From positions 13,383 to 77,382 of the forward strand of contig UQGS01000002.1 in NCBI GenBank assembly GCA_900540685.1: a DNA stretch of 64,000 bases, in the 5' to 3' direction. Numbering within the stretch: position 1 is the first letter of the stretch; every line of letters starts with the position of its first letter. The DNA comes from an uncultured Catenibacterium sp. GTDB taxonomy: Bacteria; Bacillota_I; Bacilli_A; Erysipelotrichales; Coprobacillaceae. Below the pieces are notes generated by a model, which did not search any database, was not told the DNA's origin, and worked only from the letters and a program-made list of their open reading frames with translations. Of this stretch, positions 54,268 to 64,000 are shown in pieces. The position numbers and the translations under genes were made by a program.

Positions 54268-55544
54268 TAGTTATAAAATTCGAATTCGAAGTCATATAGG
54301 CGTACAGTATCGCCATCTTCACAGCCTGCTTCTCTTAATGCATCATCGATACCCATATTACGGATCTGTAATGCGAATCTCTGGAAGCCATCATCTGTAG
54401 TAAATGATGCCATCTGTACAAGTCTTTCAACCTTCTTACCAGTGACTTCCCATACACCATTACCCTTGTTGTGGATAGTGAATGGTTTTTCTTCTTCCTT
54501 ATAAGTATAAAGAACACTTTCCTGTTCTTCTTCCTGATTAAAGAAGTCTGGTGCAGTTTCTAATGCATCAGCCACTGCATAAAGTACAGCATCAATACCT
54601 TCATGGATAGGTGCAATGATTGGGAATACTTTCTGATCTCCAAGCTTTTCCTGGAATTTCTTTAAGTTTTCTTCTGCTTCATCACCATCCATCTTATTTG
54701 CGACAATGATCTGTGGTCTTTCTAATAGACGATATTCATATTCACCTAATTCTTTATTAATAGTGACATAGTCTTCATAAGGATCTCTTCCTTCGCTGCC
54801 GCTCATATCAATAATATGTACGATAACACGACATCTTTCGATATGTCTTAAGAACTGATGACCTAAACCTTTACCCTGTGATGCACCTTCAATAAGTCCA
54901 GGTAAATCAGCCATGACAAATGAACGACCATCCTTAACCTGTACAACACCTAAATTAGGCACGATAGTAGTAAAGTGATAATCAGCAATCTGTGGTCTTG
55001 CTTTTGAAACAACAGATAATAAAGTAGACTTACCAACACTTGGGAATCCTACTAATCCAACATCAGCAAGTAGCTTTAATTCTACTCTTAAGTTGAATTT
55101 TTCACCTGGTTCACCGTTTTCACAGATCTTAGGTGCTGGATTACGTGATGAAGCAAATCTTGCATTACCACGACCACCACGGCCACCTTTTGCGATTACA
55201 GCACGCTGACCATCTTTTGTAAGATCGGCAATAATATTGCCTGTATCGTCATCATAAACACAAGTGCCCACTGGTACTCTGATGACTAAATCATCAGCAT
55301 CCGCACCATGCATCTTTTTAGCATGACCTTTTTCACCATTCTGGGCTTTATATTCACGATAATATCTTAAATCTAATAAAGTAGATAATGAGTTTGTTGC
55401 AACGAAGATAACACTTCCGCCACGACCTCCATCTCCTCCAGATGGACCTCCTTTAGGAACATGTGCTTCACGTCTGAATGCAACTGTACCATTACCACCA
55501 GTACCAGCTTGAACATAAATCTTAACGCGATCAATAAATTTCAT
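54267..55544 (-). CDS. obg: GTPase ObgE
   Basis: 425 residues. Glycine-rich Obg fold ([56 protein letters not shown]), G domain ([44 protein letters not shown]), and C-terminal OCT domain ([35 protein letters not shown]). Ribosome assembly and stringent-response GTPase. ATG 55544 chosen after AAGAAGGTGG. Follows rplU-prp-rpmA as in most Bacillota. Confidence 0.96.
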   Translation of the reverse strand: MKFIDRVKIYVQAGTGGNGTVAFRREAHVPKGGPSGGDGGRGGSVIFVATNSLSTLLDLRYYREYKAQNGEKGHAKKMHGADADDLVIRVPVGTCVYDDDTGNIIADLTKDGQRAVIAKGGRGGRGNARFASSRNPAPKICENGEPGEKFNLRVELKLLADVGLVGFPSVGKSTLLSVVSKARPQIADYHFTTIVPNLGVVQVKDGRSFVMADLPGLIEGASQGKGLGHQFLRHIERCRVIVHIIDMSGSEGRDPYEDYVTINKELGEYEYRLLERPQIIVANKMDGDEAEENLKKFQEKLGDQKVFPIIAPIHEGIDAVLYAVADALETAPDFFNQEEEQESVLYTYKEEEKPFTIHNKGNGVWEVTGKKVERLVQMASFTTDDGFQRFALQIRNMGIDDALREAGCEDGDTVRLYDFEFEFYN

Positions 55545-55563
55545 GTATCCACCTTCTTTCTTC

Positions 55564-55590
55564 AAAAAAAGAATCCCATAGGGGATTCTT
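55564..55590 (-). terminator. Terminator after rpmA
   Basis: Minus-strand stem AAGAATCCC / GGGATTCTT, followed by T6. obgE would then rely on read-through or its own start. Confidence 0.75.
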
Positions 55591-55594
55591 GAGA

Positions 55595-55876
55595 TTAAGC
55601 TACTGGGTAAACAGATACCTGTTTCTTGTTTTTACCAAGTCTTTCGTATTTAACGACACCATCAACTTTAGCGAATAAAGTATCGTCTCCACCTTTACCA
55701 ACATTAGTACCAGGATGAACCTTTGTACCTCTCTGTCTATAAATAATTGAACCAGCTGTGCAAGTCTGTCCATCAGAAAGCTTAGCACCTAAACGCTTTG
55801 ATTCAGAGTCACGACCGTTCTTAGTAGAACCTACACCCTTTTTAGAAGCGAATAACTGTAAATCTAACTTTAACAT
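55595..55876 (-). CDS. rpmA: 50S ribosomal protein L27
   Basis: 93 residues. [20 protein letters not shown] shows the Bacillota N-terminal extension, cleaved by Prp next to LF/ASKKG in staphylococci. The rest ([36 protein letters not shown]) is typical. The N-terminus of mature L27 reaches the peptidyl-transferase centre. ATG 55876 follows GGGAGG. Confidence 0.96.
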   Translation of the reverse strand: MLKLDLQLFASKKGVGSTKNGRDSESKRLGAKLSDGQTCTAGSIIYRQRGTKVHPGTNVGKGGDDTLFAKVDGVVKYERLGKNKKQVSVYPVA

Positions 55877-55880
55877 AGTA

Positions 55881-56201
55881 TTATACCTCCCTAGTGTTAA
55901 TTTTAACATATTGTTCATATGAGTATTCAACAGTTTCTAGAATTTTTATTAAAGTTTCTAGAATAATCTGATAATCTTCACGATTATTGAATATCTCGAA
56001 ATAAGAGTAACCACTCTCTACATTGGCAAGATTGCCATCTTTCATGAAGCCTTTGGCTTCAAGCATATTGTAAATACCTACTACTGCAGTACTGATTCCA
56101 GCACATGCAAGATCTTTACCATATTCATCTTGACCAGCATGTCCTTCAACCTTAACAGATTGAATCTGACCTGCATGATACACGACATCTACATGAGTCA
56201 T
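55881..56201 (-). CDS. prp: Ribosomal-processing cysteine protease Prp
   Basis: 106 residues. [20 protein letters not shown] holds the catalytic His and Cys; [13 protein letters not shown] and YSYFEIF follow. It removes the L27 N-terminal extension before assembly. The ATG overlaps the rplU stop by one base, and it lies between rplU and rpmA, its conserved place. Confidence 0.95.
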   Translation of the reverse strand: MTHVDVVYHAGQIQSVKVEGHAGQDEYGKDLACAGISTAVVGIYNMLEAKGFMKDGNLANVESGYSYFEIFNNREDYQIILETLIKILETVEYSYEQYVKINTREV

Positions 56202-56509
56202 TAAGCGTTAATTTCTTTGATTGTTAACTTAGTATAAGGCTGTCTATGACCCTGTTTCTTATGATAATGCTTCTTAGGCTTATATTTGAATACAGTGACT
56301 TTCTTTTCCTTACCCTGTTTTTCAACAGTTGCAGTAACCTTAGCGCCTTCTACATAAGGATGACCAACTTTAACACCGTTATCACCAACTAAAAGAACCT
56401 TTTCGAAAGTGTATTCAGTGCCTTCTTCAACATCTAACTTTTCTACAAAAATAGTATCTCCGGCTTCAACCTTTAACTGTTTTCCACCAGTTTCAATAAT
56501 TGCGTACAT
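56201..56509 (-). CDS. rplU: 50S ribosomal protein L21
   Basis: 102 residues: [64 protein letters not shown]. Binds 23S rRNA domain VI with L20. ATG 56509 follows GGAGG; an in-frame extension to 56554 runs into the leader RNA. Confidence 0.97.
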   Translation of the reverse strand: MYAIIETGGKQLKVEAGDTIFVEKLDVEEGTEYTFEKVLLVGDNGVKVGHPYVEGAKVTATVEKQGKEKKVTVFKYKPKKHYHKKQGHRQPYTKLTIKEINA

Positions 56510-56521
56510 CAGTGTACCTCC

Positions 56522-56613
56522 TTCATATTTTTTTCTCTTAGACTCGCCAACCAAGGCAGCACTTGCATTTAATACCTCTTATGTGCGGTTGTAGTCAGAG
56601 GTCTACAACGCTG
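56522..56613 (-). ncRNA. L21 leader (autoregulatory 5' element)
   Basis: The transcript starts with GTTGTAGACCTCTGACTACA, a hairpin (GTTGTAG.../CTACAAC), then ...CCGCACATAAGAGGT and GCTGCCTTGGTTGGCGAGTC before the ribosome site. This matches the L21 leader motif of Bacillota, thought to bind L21 and repress its own operon. Boundaries are approximate. Confidence 0.8.
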
Positions 56614-56616
56614 ATT

Positions 56617-56645
56617 ATAATATCATTTATTACCCTTATCGTCAA
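56617..56645 (-). promoter_or_regulatory. Promoter of rplU-prp-rpmA
   Basis: On the minus strand TTGACG (56640-56645), 17-base spacer, TATTAT (56617-56622). The -35 lies inside the last codons of the upstream recombinase gene. Confidence 0.7.
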
Positions 56646-57555
56646 TATTTTTTTCGATTTTCTTGAATTCTTGTCTAGGACAGGTGCGATTATAGACTTC
56701 TCTTAAGTGTTCTTGTGAGACATGAGTATAAATCTGAGTTGTTGATAAAGAGGAATGTCCTAGTAATTCCTGTACAACACGAATATCCATGCCTGCATCA
56801 AGTAAATGAGTCGCAAAGGAATGACGGATCGTATGAGGATGAATCTTACGTAAAGGATCATAGAGATACATTGTGCGATCAATAATATTCTCTACCCCTC
56901 TATTTGTCAGCTTCTTACCTCTTCTATTCACAAATACATAATCATGTATTTCATGATATTCATTCATGATGCTCATTCGATCATCATTGATATACTGCAT
57001 TAACCATTTTTTCGCATAATCATGAAATGGTATTTCTCTTTCTTTACTTCCTTTACCAAGCACTCTAATCATCTGTCGATTAAAATCAATCTGTGATAAT
57101 CGCAGTGTGACTACTTCACTGACTCGAAGTCCTGATGCATACATCAATTCTAGAAGTGCTTTATTTCTTACGCCTAGAGATGTATGGATATCAATGGAGT
57201 CTAGATAACCCATCATTTCATCTACATAAAGAAAATCAGGATTTCTAGAGCCTGTCTTTAATGAATGCACCTGAGCGAAAGGATTAGAGGCTACAATGTT
57301 CTGCTTGCATAAATATTTAAAAAATGATCTTAAAGAGCTTAAATAATGATTGATTGTAGTATGAGATAAACGTTTCTCATTTAAATGAATCAGATAATTC
57401 TGAATCACATAGTAATCTACTTCCTGTAAAGTAATACTTTCTTTTCCTATAAATAAGAGAAAGTCTGTGAGTTCTCTTTCATAGGATTGTAAAGTGAGTA
57501 CAGAATAGTTCTTTTGATATTTAAGATAGTGAAGAAAAGCTTTCTTTTCATCCAT
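56623..57555 (-). CDS. Tyrosine recombinase XerC/CodV-like
   Basis: 310 residues. N-terminal SAM-like core-binding domain ([30 protein letters not shown]), catalytic domain with [12 protein letters not shown] (Arg I), Lys in [22 protein letters not shown] (His-x-x-Arg) and [14 protein letters not shown] (Tyr nucleophile). Placement after trmFO matches CodV/XerC, which resolves chromosome dimers. The hslVU-codY genes that follow codV in Bacillus are absent; rplU follows instead. Confidence 0.9.
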   Translation of the reverse strand: MDEKKAFLHYLKYQKNYSVLTLQSYERELTDFLLFIGKESITLQEVDYYVIQNYLIHLNEKRLSHTTINHYLSSLRSFFKYLCKQNIVASNPFAQVHSLKTGSRNPDFLYVDEMMGYLDSIDIHTSLGVRNKALLELMYASGLRVSEVVTLRLSQIDFNRQMIRVLGKGSKEREIPFHDYAKKWLMQYINDDRMSIMNEYHEIHDYVFVNRRGKKLTNRGVENIIDRTMYLYDPLRKIHPHTIRHSFATHLLDAGMDIRVVQELLGHSSLSTTQIYTHVSQEHLREVYNRTCPRQEFKKIEKNIDDKGNK

Positions 57556-58840
57556 TGATGAATTCTTCCATCTTTTCTAATGCACGCTGTGCATATTTTT
57601 CTTTCTTTTCTTTTTTCTTCACTTTACCTTCTAAATCAGGAAGAATACCAAAGTTAGCCTTCATCGGCTGGAAATCACTAGGAGATGCATGAGTAATATA
57701 GTAAGCAAGAGATCCCATGACTGTTTCTCTAGGATAGACAAGTAGTTCTTCTCCCTTTAAGTATCTCACCATATTCTTACCAGCTACGATACCACTCTGT
57801 GCTGATTCTACATAACCTTCAACCCCTGTCATCTGACCAGCAAAGAATAGATCTTCACGATTCTTGAACTGATATGTAGGATTTAAGTAAGTAGGTGAAT
57901 TAAAATAACAATTACGATGCATAATACCATAACGGACAATAGAGGCATTTTCTAACCCTGGAATCATATGAATAATACGGTCCTGTTCACCCCATTTTAA
58001 ATGTGTCTGGAATCCTACAATATTATAAAGAGAACCTACCGCATTATCCTGTCTTAACTGAACAACTGCTTCAAAACGCTGACCATCCTTTTCTAATCCA
58101 ACAGGTTTCATTGGACCAAAGAGTAATGTCTGTTTACCTCTTCTTGCGATTTCTTCAAATGGCATACAGCCTTCAAAGAACTTTTCTTCAAAGTCATGAG
58201 GCTTTACAACTTCCGCATTGATAAGCGCATCATAGAAAGCATCAAATTCTTCCTTATTCATCGGACAGTTGATATATTCTCCATCACCCTTATCATAACG
58301 TGATTTATAAAAAGCTTTACTAAAGTCAATAGATTCTTTTGTGACAATAGGTGCTGCTGCATCATAGAAATAGAAATAATCCTGATTACCCATCATATTC
58401 ATAATTTCCTTTGCAAGTGCATCACTTGTTAAAGGGCCTGAGGCAATAATAGTAGGTCCTTCTGGAATATGAGTCACTTCTTCACGATGTACAGTGACTA
58501 AAGGATGATTTTCAATAAACTCTGTCACTGCACGAGAGAACCCTTCACGATCCACTGCCAAAGATCCTCCTGCAGGAACTGCATGATCTCTTGCCATCTT
58601 GATAATCAAGCTGTCATTCATTGTCATTTCCTGTTTTAATACACCAACTGCATTCTTTAATCCATCAGCACGTAATGAATTAGAACATACAAGTTCAGCA
58701 AAATCACTTGTCTTATGTACATCTGTCTTCTTGACTGGTCTCATTTCATATAGATGTACTGGAATACCTTCTTTAATAAGCTGGTAAGTGGCTTCTACAC
58801 CAGCAAGTCCACCACCAACAACGTTTACTTCCTTGATCAT
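57548..58840 (-). CDS. trmFO: tRNA (uracil-5-)-methyltransferase TrmFO (folate-dependent)
   Basis: 430 residues. FAD site [49 protein letters not shown] with the family Cys; [24 protein letters not shown]. Methylates U54 of tRNA using methylenetetrahydrofolate. ATG 58840 chosen after TTGGAGG; overlaps the recombinase gene by 8 bases. Confidence 0.96.
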   Translation of the reverse strand: MIKEVNVVGGGLAGVEATYQLIKEGIPVHLYEMRPVKKTDVHKTSDFAELVCSNSLRADGLKNAVGVLKQEMTMNDSLIIKMARDHAVPAGGSLAVDREGFSRAVTEFIENHPLVTVHREEVTHIPEGPTIIASGPLTSDALAKEIMNMMGNQDYFYFYDAAAPIVTKESIDFSKAFYKSRYDKGDGEYINCPMNKEEFDAFYDALINAEVVKPHDFEEKFFEGCMPFEEIARRGKQTLLFGPMKPVGLEKDGQRFEAVVQLRQDNAVGSLYNIVGFQTHLKWGEQDRIIHMIPGLENASIVRYGIMHRNCYFNSPTYLNPTYQFKNREDLFFAGQMTGVEGYVESAQSGIVAGKNMVRYLKGEELLVYPRETVMGSLAYYITHASPSDFQPMKANFGILPDLEGKVKKKEKKEKYAQRALEKMEEFING

Positions 58841-58850
58841 ATTTCCTCCA

Positions 58851-58883
58851 ATGAAAGAAAATGAACTGCATGGGCAGTTCATT
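58851..58883 (-). terminator. Terminator-like hairpin after topA
   Basis: Minus-strand stem AATGAACTGC / GCAGTTCATT, 4-base loop, followed by TTCTTTC. Confidence 0.6.
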
Positions 58884-60966
58884 ATTCTTCTTTCTTTTTC
58901 TTTTCTTTAATAATTGTTTTACACTTTGGATAATTAGAGCAGGCTTTAAATGGTCCAAAACGACCCTTCTTCCATACAACTGGACTGCCACAGTTAGGAC
59001 ATGTTTCTCCTGTCTCTTCAAGCTTCTGAGGCTTGATATATTTACATTTAGGGTAATTAGAACATGCTTCAAAGCGTCCAAATCGACCCATCTTATAGAT
59101 CATTGGAGAACCACATTCAGGACATGTCTCTCCTGTTTCTTCATTGATCTTATTTTCATCAGCCTTGACATATTTACATTCTGGATAATTAGAGCAGGCA
59201 ACAAATTCACCATAACGACCCTTTCTAACTACAAGGTCTCCTCCACATTCAGGACACTTCTCACCTGTCTTTTTAGGTTCAACCTTTTCCATACCATCAT
59301 AGGCTTTTTCTAATAATGGTTCAAATGCGTCTTCGAATTGAGTGAGGGCATGAACATAAGTTTCCTGTCCCTTCGCAATTTCATCCAGCTCATTTTCCAT
59401 CTTTGCGGTATAGTCTACATTGATGATTGAATCAAAATATTCTAACAGCTTCTTATTTGTGAAAAGCCCTGATTCTGTTGGCTTGAATGTTTTCTTTTCA
59501 AGAGTTACATATTCTCTTGTCTGGATTGTATCAATAATAGTCGCATAAGTAGAAGGACGACCAATACCTAATTCTTCCATTGCCTTGATGAGCTTTGCTT
59601 CTGTATAACGAGCAGGTGGAGTAGTAAAATGCTGCTCCTTATTGATTTTCTTGGCATCAATCGCTTCATTTTCACTCATATCTGGGAGTAGTTCATTCTT
59701 ACTCTTATCATAATCTCCATAAACCTTTAACCATCCATCAAACTTTAAGATAGAGCCTGATGCATTAAACTTATAATCATTATTATCGAATACGAGAGAT
59801 GTACTTGCAGACTGGCTTGGTGCCATTAATGATGCAAGTGCACGTGCATAGATCAATGAATAAAGCTTATATTGTTCAGGTGTAAGGTATTTCTTAATAC
59901 TTTCTGGAGAACGATCAATACTTGTAGGACGGATTGCTTCATGGGCATCCTGTACATTTTCAGTCTTCTTAGATACCTTAACACTTCCTACATATTCTTT
60001 ACCATATGTCTTTTCAATATAATCCATTGCAGCTGCAGTGAATTCTGGTGATAAACGAATAGAGTCTGTTCTCATGTAGGTAATCAAACCGACTGTTTCA
60101 GTTCCGATATCAATCCCTTCATAAAGCTTCTGGGCAATGGACATTGTACGTCTTGCCTTGAATCCAAGCTTAGAAGAGGCTTCCTGCTGAAGTGTTGAAG
60201 TAATAAATGGTGCATAAGAGTTTCTTTTCTTTGTAGTCTTCTTGATTTTCTCAACAGTAAATGTTGAACCTAATGCATCATAAATATTCTGTGCTTCTTC
60301 ACCATTATGGATTTCTAGCTTGTCTGTTTTATACTTTGACAGTTCTGCCTTGAATGGAATATTGTCTTTCTCAAACTCAGCATCAATCTTCCAGAATTCT
60401 TCTGGTACGAATGCATCAATTTCTGCTTCTCTTTCACAGATCAATCTTAAAGCGACAGACTGTACACGACCTGCAGACTTAGACTTGATTTTTCTCTGTA
60501 AGAGTGTAGAAAGCTTAAAACCAATAATTCTATCAAGAACACGTCTTGTTTCCTGAGAATGAACAAGATCCATATCAATCTTACGAGGATTTTCAATCGC
60601 ATTTGTGACTGCGTTCTTTGTGACTTCGTGGAATTCTACTCTTTTTGTAGTGGCAGGATCTAATCCTAACACTTCTGCTAAATGCCATGAGATGGCTTCT
60701 CCTTCACGGTCCGGATCGGTTGCGAGATAAACATCATCTGCTTTTTTGGCAGCTGCTTTTAATTCTTTTACTACATCTTTCTTATCTTTACTAATAACAT
60801 AATGAGGCGCAAACTCATTTTCTATATCTACACCTAAGCGACCTTTACCAGACATTGCAAGGTCTCTAATGTGGCCCTTTGATGACTTAACTACAAAATC
60901 ATCGCTTAAGTATTTACTAATTGTTTTAGATTTAGATGGTGATTCGACAATAACTAAATGACTCAT
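58882..60966 (-). CDS. topA: DNA topoisomerase I
   Basis: 694 residues. TOPRIM start [32 protein letters not shown], active-site Tyr in [14 protein letters not shown], and three C-terminal zinc ribbons (each CPxCG...KGRxGxFxACSNYPxC). Relaxes negative supercoils. ATG 60966 follows GGAGG; a longer frame to 60987 is upstream of it. Confidence 0.97.
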   Translation of the reverse strand: MSHLVIVESPSKSKTISKYLSDDFVVKSSKGHIRDLAMSGKGRLGVDIENEFAPHYVISKDKKDVVKELKAAAKKADDVYLATDPDREGEAISWHLAEVLGLDPATTKRVEFHEVTKNAVTNAIENPRKIDMDLVHSQETRRVLDRIIGFKLSTLLQRKIKSKSAGRVQSVALRLICEREAEIDAFVPEEFWKIDAEFEKDNIPFKAELSKYKTDKLEIHNGEEAQNIYDALGSTFTVEKIKKTTKKRNSYAPFITSTLQQEASSKLGFKARRTMSIAQKLYEGIDIGTETVGLITYMRTDSIRLSPEFTAAAMDYIEKTYGKEYVGSVKVSKKTENVQDAHEAIRPTSIDRSPESIKKYLTPEQYKLYSLIYARALASLMAPSQSASTSLVFDNNDYKFNASGSILKFDGWLKVYGDYDKSKNELLPDMSENEAIDAKKINKEQHFTTPPARYTEAKLIKAMEELGIGRPSTYATIIDTIQTREYVTLEKKTFKPTESGLFTNKKLLEYFDSIINVDYTAKMENELDEIAKGQETYVHALTQFEDAFEPLLEKAYDGMEKVEPKKTGEKCPECGGDLVVRKGRYGEFVACSNYPECKYVKADENKINEETGETCPECGSPMIYKMGRFGRFEACSNYPKCKYIKPQKLEETGETCPNCGSPVVWKKGRFGPFKACSNYPKCKTIIKEKKKKEE

Positions 60967-60990
60967 ACATCTAACCTCCTTCATCACCTT

Positions 60991-61018
60991 ATAATATGGG
61001 AATTTTTTATTTTGTCAA
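60991..61018 (-). promoter_or_regulatory. topA promoter
   Basis: On the minus strand TTGACA (61013-61018), 16-base spacer, TATTAT (60991-60996), 25 bases before the topA start. Confidence 0.72.
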
Positions 61019-61050
61019 CATCTTAGTGAGAATAAGAAGCGAAACGCTTC

Positions 61051-61800
61051 TTATTCTTCCAAGATATCTTCTACATTCATAACGAGTTTTGCGCCCTGCT
61101 GGATGAGTGCATTACAGCCTTTTGAGTCATAAATACGGCCTGGAACCGCAAAGACATCCTTGCCCTGTTCTAAGGCAAAACCGACTGTAATCATTGTACC
61201 ACTTTTAATATCGGCTTCAGTGACAAGCAGTTTTTGTGAAAGTCCGGCAATAATACGATTGCGTTTAGGAAAGTAATCCTTACGTGGTGGTGTTTTACCA
61301 GGGTACTCACTAATGATGAGTTCATTATGCATAACATAATAAAGATCTTCATTCATTGGAGGATAAGGATAATCAATCCCGCTTCCAAGTACCGCCACCG
61401 TATGACCTCTTGATTTAAGCGCTACACGATGACTAACACCATCAATTCCCTTAGCCATACCTGATACTATGACCTTGTCATGCTTTACTAGATCCTCTAC
61501 AAGAATACGGGTGGCCTGTACACCATATTCACTGCAGTCTCTCTTGCCGATCACTCCGATGCAGTCTCCATCTAACAAAGAGAGAGAACCATAATAATAG
61601 AGCACAAATGGAGGACAGTTGATATATTTAAGATGCTGAGGATAATCATCACTAATAATAGTCGTATAAGAGCTCTTTACTGTCGCAAAGAGTTCCTCCT
61701 TCAATGATTCATCCACACGTTCCTTACGTTCTAAAGCCTGATAAATCTGATCAAACTGTCCTTTGTACTTTAACGAAAAATAGAGTAGAATATCTTCCAC
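61051..61800 (-). CDS. dprA: DNA-processing protein DprA
   Basis: 249 residues. Rossmann-like core: GVIGKRDCSEYGVQATRILV, VSGMAKGIDGVSHRVAL, GSGIDYPYPPMN, ISEYPGKTPPRKDYFPKRNRIIAGLSQ, SGTMITVGFALEQGKDVFAVPG. Loads RecA on incoming single strands. A GTG at 61800 is preceded by a perfect AGGAGGTGA; an upstream in-frame ATG (61854) falls in the rnhB terminator, so the shorter form is preferred. Confidence 0.93.
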   Translation of the reverse strand: MEDILLYFSLKYKGQFDQIYQALERKERVDESLKEELFATVKSSYTTIISDDYPQHLKYINCPPFVLYYYGSLSLLDGDCIGVIGKRDCSEYGVQATRILVEDLVKHDKVIVSGMAKGIDGVSHRVALKSRGHTVAVLGSGIDYPYPPMNEDLYYVMHNELIISEYPGKTPPRKDYFPKRNRIIAGLSQKLLVTEADIKSGTMITVGFALEQGKDVFAVPGRIYDSKGCNALIQQGAKLVMNVEDILEE

Positions 61801-61849
61801 ACAATCACCTCCTACTATATCTATTCCTAATAGAAGGCATATTTTCTCA

Positions 61850-61877
61850 AACAAAAAGAAAGATATTTAATCTTTCT
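61850..61877 (-). terminator. Terminator after rnhB
   Basis: Minus-strand stem AGAAAGAT / ATCTTTCT, 5-base loop, followed by TTTTTG. Confidence 0.7.
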
Positions 61878-62502
61878 CTTCAAAATCAAATGATAATTGT
61901 TCATTCAGTACTTTCTGTACTGGCGCAAAAGAACGACGATGGATTGGTGTCACACCATACTTTTCTAATGCTTCCTTATGAGCTTTAGTGACATAGCCCT
62001 TATGTTTTTCAAAGCCATATTCAGGATATTGTTTACCATATTCCTTCATCATACGGTCTCGAGTCACCTTTGCAAGAATGCTGGCTGCCCCAATAGAAAT
62101 ACTTTTCGCATCTCCCTTAATAATAGAAAGATGAGGTATATCTCCTAAAGGCATGGCATCACTTAATGTGAAATCAGGTTCTAATGATGCAATAATACGC
62201 TTCATACCAGTACGAGACGCTTCATAAACATTAAGAGTATCCACTTCTTCTACTGATAATACTTCTATTTGATAAGCTAGCGCATTTTCTATAATAAGAT
62301 CATAAAGTTCTTCTCTTTTCTTTTCTGTCAGTTTCTTTGAATCATTGATACGTTCATCATAGAAATCTTCAGGAAAGATGACACCACCTACAACAAGTGG
62401 TCCTGCCATGGGACCTCTACCTGCTTCATCAACACCTAGTATGCGTGAATAACCTGCAGTTCTTGCTTCATTTTCGTATTTTAAACGTTCCTGTTTATTC
62501 AT
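61867..62502 (-). CDS. rnhB: Ribonuclease HII
   Basis: 211 residues. Acidic active site: ILGVDEAGRGPMAGPLVVGGVIF (Asp-Glu), then ISIGAASILAKVTRDRMM with a further Asp, and KHKGYVTKAHKEAL. Cuts RNA in RNA-DNA hybrids. ATG 62502 (after GGGAG) is preferred to a TTG six bases upstream; it overlaps rbgA by 8 bases. Confidence 0.96.
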   Translation of the reverse strand: MNKQERLKYENEARTAGYSRILGVDEAGRGPMAGPLVVGGVIFPEDFYDERINDSKKLTEKKREELYDLIIENALAYQIEVLSVEEVDTLNVYEASRTGMKRIIASLEPDFTLSDAMPLGDIPHLSIIKGDAKSISIGAASILAKVTRDRMMKEYGKQYPEYGFEKHKGYVTKAHKEALEKYGVTPIHRRSFAPVQKVLNEQLSFDFEEKD

Positions 62503-63355
62503 CGCCAAGCTCCCATGTAATTTGTCCTAGAGAACCGTTCTTTAAGTCATTAAAGAATGTTTCCTGAACACGGTCATAGTCTGTTTCGCCTCTTAATTTC
62601 ATAATATGACGATAATCTGAGATATGATCATAAACAGGCAATACCCAGTCTGAATCCAAATCAATAGTGAGATTATAACGCTGTTTTAACATCTCTGGAT
62701 AATGTTTTGCGAGATATCCAATAGCATGAATAAAGAGATCATCAAGAGGAAGAATTTCCATCTTAATAGAACCGCATAATGCGACATTCATGGCTTTATT
62801 GATATCTGTGAATTTAGGTTCTAATACACCTGGTGTATCAAAAAGTTCAAAGTCCTTATCAACACGAATAATCTGCTGAGCCTTTGTGACACCTGGTTTA
62901 TTTCCTACTGCAGCGGCTTTTCTTTTCGCAATCTTATTAATAAAAGTAGATTTACCTACATTAGGAATACCCGCTACTAGCGCACGAATTGGCTTAGGTT
63001 TCAAGCCTCTGGCCGCTTCTTTTTCACGCTTTTCCTTTAACTGATAGCGACACATATTGACAATCTTCTTTTCTTCCTTGAAGTTCTTTAAATCAACTGC
63101 GATAGCACTATGCCCCTGTCTTTTAAACTGTGCAATAAGTGCTTCTGTTGCCTTAGGATCAGCTAAATCCTTCTTTGTAAGAATATAAAGACGTGGTTTA
63201 TTCTTGATCATATAATCAAGTTCTGGATTATGTGTTGAAAAAGGAGCACGTGCATCAACAAGTTCAATCACAATATCTACTAACTTTACTTTACTTTCGA
63301 TTTCTCTTTGGGCTTTAGCCATATGCCCTGGATACCACTGAATCTGTTTTGCCAT
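62495..63355 (-). CDS. rbgA: Ribosome biogenesis GTPase RbgA (YlqF)
   Basis: 286 residues, circularly permuted GTPase: IQWYPGHMAKAQREIESKVKL, G4 LTKKDLAD, then G1 GIPNVGKSTFINKIA, G3 DTPGVLEPK. C-terminal RNA-binding domain. Needed for late 50S assembly (L16 step) in B. subtilis. ATG 63355 follows GAGGAGG; it lies in the conserved lepB-rbgA-rnhB order. Confidence 0.96.
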   Translation of the reverse strand: MAKQIQWYPGHMAKAQREIESKVKLVDIVIELVDARAPFSTHNPELDYMIKNKPRLYILTKKDLADPKATEALIAQFKRQGHSAIAVDLKNFKEEKKIVNMCRYQLKEKREKEAARGLKPKPIRALVAGIPNVGKSTFINKIAKRKAAAVGNKPGVTKAQQIIRVDKDFELFDTPGVLEPKFTDINKAMNVALCGSIKMEILPLDDLFIHAIGYLAKHYPEMLKQRYNLTIDLDSDWVLPVYDHISDYRHIMKLRGETDYDRVQETFFNDLKNGSLGQITWELGDE

Positions 63356-63365
63356 AATTTCCTCC

Positions 63366-63893
63366 TCAATCATTTCTTTTCATATGCTGGAACGGATAAA
63401 TAATATATCCATTTTTAGCACGAATATCTTCTTTGTGGACCGGTCCAAAATATCTTGAATCATAGGACATAGGACGGTTATCACCTAGAATAAAATATTC
63501 ATCATGCTTTAACTTAACTCTAAAATCTTTTGTATATTGTGTAAGAGCCAATTCTCTTTTTGATTTCTGAATAAAAGAGAGTGTAAGAAACGGTTCTTTC
63601 ACATAATGACCATTAATATATAAATGATCATTCTTATAGCTGACTTCTTCTCCTGGAAGACCAATGATACGTTTAATGATATCTTCCTTTAATGCGCTGC
63701 TGCGTACATCAACGATATCAAAACGATGAATCTGTTTATGAGATGTAATACCAGTCATTAAAATAAAGTCTCCATCATATATAGTTGGCATCATAGATGT
63801 TCCTTTTACTTTGACTGGAAGAACAATAAAAGTAAACAGACATAATATAAGTGTGAATATACCAGGAAGATACAGCTTTTTGAGTTTATTCAT
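63366..63893 (-). CDS. lepB: Signal peptidase I
   Basis: 175 residues. N-terminal membrane helix (LYLPGIFTLILCLFTFIVL), catalytic Ser in KGTSMMPTIYDGD, catalytic Lys in IKRIIGLPGEEVSYKN, and GDNRPMSYDSRYFGPV. Cleaves secretory signal peptides outside the membrane. Confidence 0.95.
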   Translation of the reverse strand: MNKLKKLYLPGIFTLILCLFTFIVLPVKVKGTSMMPTIYDGDFILMTGITSHKQIHRFDIVDVRSSALKEDIIKRIIGLPGEEVSYKNDHLYINGHYVKEPFLTLSFIQKSKRELALTQYTKDFRVKLKHDEYFILGDNRPMSYDSRYFGPVHKEDIRAKNGYIIYPFQHMKRND

Positions 63894-63900
63894 AATATAG

Positions 63901-63928
63901 AAAAAAGAATGGGGTAAGCCCCCATTCT
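63901..63928 (-). terminator. Terminator after rplS
   Basis: Minus-strand stem AGAATGGGG / CCCCATTCT, 5-base loop, followed by T6. Confidence 0.85.
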
Positions 63929-63929
63929 C

Positions 63930-64000
63930 TTATCGAATTTCTTTAATTCTAGCAGCTTTACCAGATAATCCACGTAAGTAATGTAATTTAGCTCTACGTA
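63930..64000 (-). CDS. rplS: 50S ribosomal protein L19 (C-terminal end only)
   Basis: The frame reads RRAKLHYLRGLSGKAARIKE then IR and stop, the conserved end of L19. The rest lies outside the window. Upstream of lepB, as in the common rplS-lepB-rbgA order. Confidence 0.93.
   Translation of the reverse strand, partial: RRAKLHYLRGLSGKAARIKEIR

Noticed and set aside
61801..61854. ATG start of dprA at 61854
   Set aside because: That stretch contains the rnhB terminator tail and the perfect AGGAGGTGA belonging to GTG 61800.

Overview
The window is a low-GC chromosomal segment of an anaerobic Gram-positive bacterium (Bacillota). Support: AGGAGG-type ribosome sites, hrcA-grpE-dnaK-dnaJ with CIRCE-like elements, an L27 with a cleavable N-terminus next to its Prp protease, the L21 leader, ComEA/ComEC/DprA, an Rnf complex and a reverse rubrerythrin. 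The gene set would fit an Erysipelotrichia-type gut anaerobe, but that placement is inference. Most genes are on the minus strand. No rRNA, tRNA or CRISPR array was recognised.

1-1.9 kb: the 5' part of a fused ABC ATPase/permease and a small unknown gene. 1.85-12.85 kb: a selenium/molybdenum block on the minus strand. Read in transcription order it holds moaA, moaC, a MOSC-MogA fusion, modB, modC and modA, then a terminator and a new promoter, then a molybdopterin-binding protein, a ModE-like regulator, a DUF3343 protein, selD, yedF, yqeB, a cysteine-desulfurase-like enzyme and a YqeC-XdhC fusion. This is the signature of selenium-dependent molybdenum hydroxylase maturation. The hydroxylase itself is not in the window. 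A near-perfect inverted repeat with CGTTAT/ATAACG ends sits at the expected start of the moaA transcript and is a candidate ModE operator.

12.9-16.4 kb: an accessory island with different base composition. It holds a frameshifted GIY-YIG gene, a YkgJ-type cysteine-cluster protein, a pRiA4b-ORF3-like protein and fragments of an AraC-type regulator and a methyltransferase. A 14-bp direct repeat flanks it.

16.4-30.4 kb: metabolism and regulation: aminotransferase, RpiR regulator, PTS EIIC with a cre-like site, a second EF-G-like GTPase, an ECF sigma factor with its membrane partner and a likely self-recognised promoter, C69 dipeptidase, a LURP-one-like protein, a TOPRIM primase-like protein, an NSS transporter, a Gx-type transporter, a NusG-II-like protein and ApbE. 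30.4-35.3 kb: the complete rnfCDGEAB operon; ApbE next door would attach FMN to RnfG and RnfD. 35.5-40.1 kb: GH1 glycosidase, HflX, a small-protein locus (two hydrophobic micropeptides, one frameshifted, plus a 64-residue basic protein), a frameshifted PTS EIIA remnant and a reverse rubrerythrin.

40.2-64 kb: conserved housekeeping genes: DAK2/FakA-like, Asp23, rpmB, HAD phosphatase, dnaJ, dnaK, grpE, hrcA, hemW, holA, comEC, comEA, ruvB, ruvA, obgE, rpmA, prp, rplU, xerC-like, trmFO, topA, dprA, rnhB, rbgA, lepB and the end of rplS.

No wholly new system is proven. The least explained item is the structured small-protein locus at 38.34-38.87 kb. Three single-base frameshifts (13.6, 38.4 and 39.26 kb), two of them at or next to homopolymer runs, could be real decay or assembly errors.
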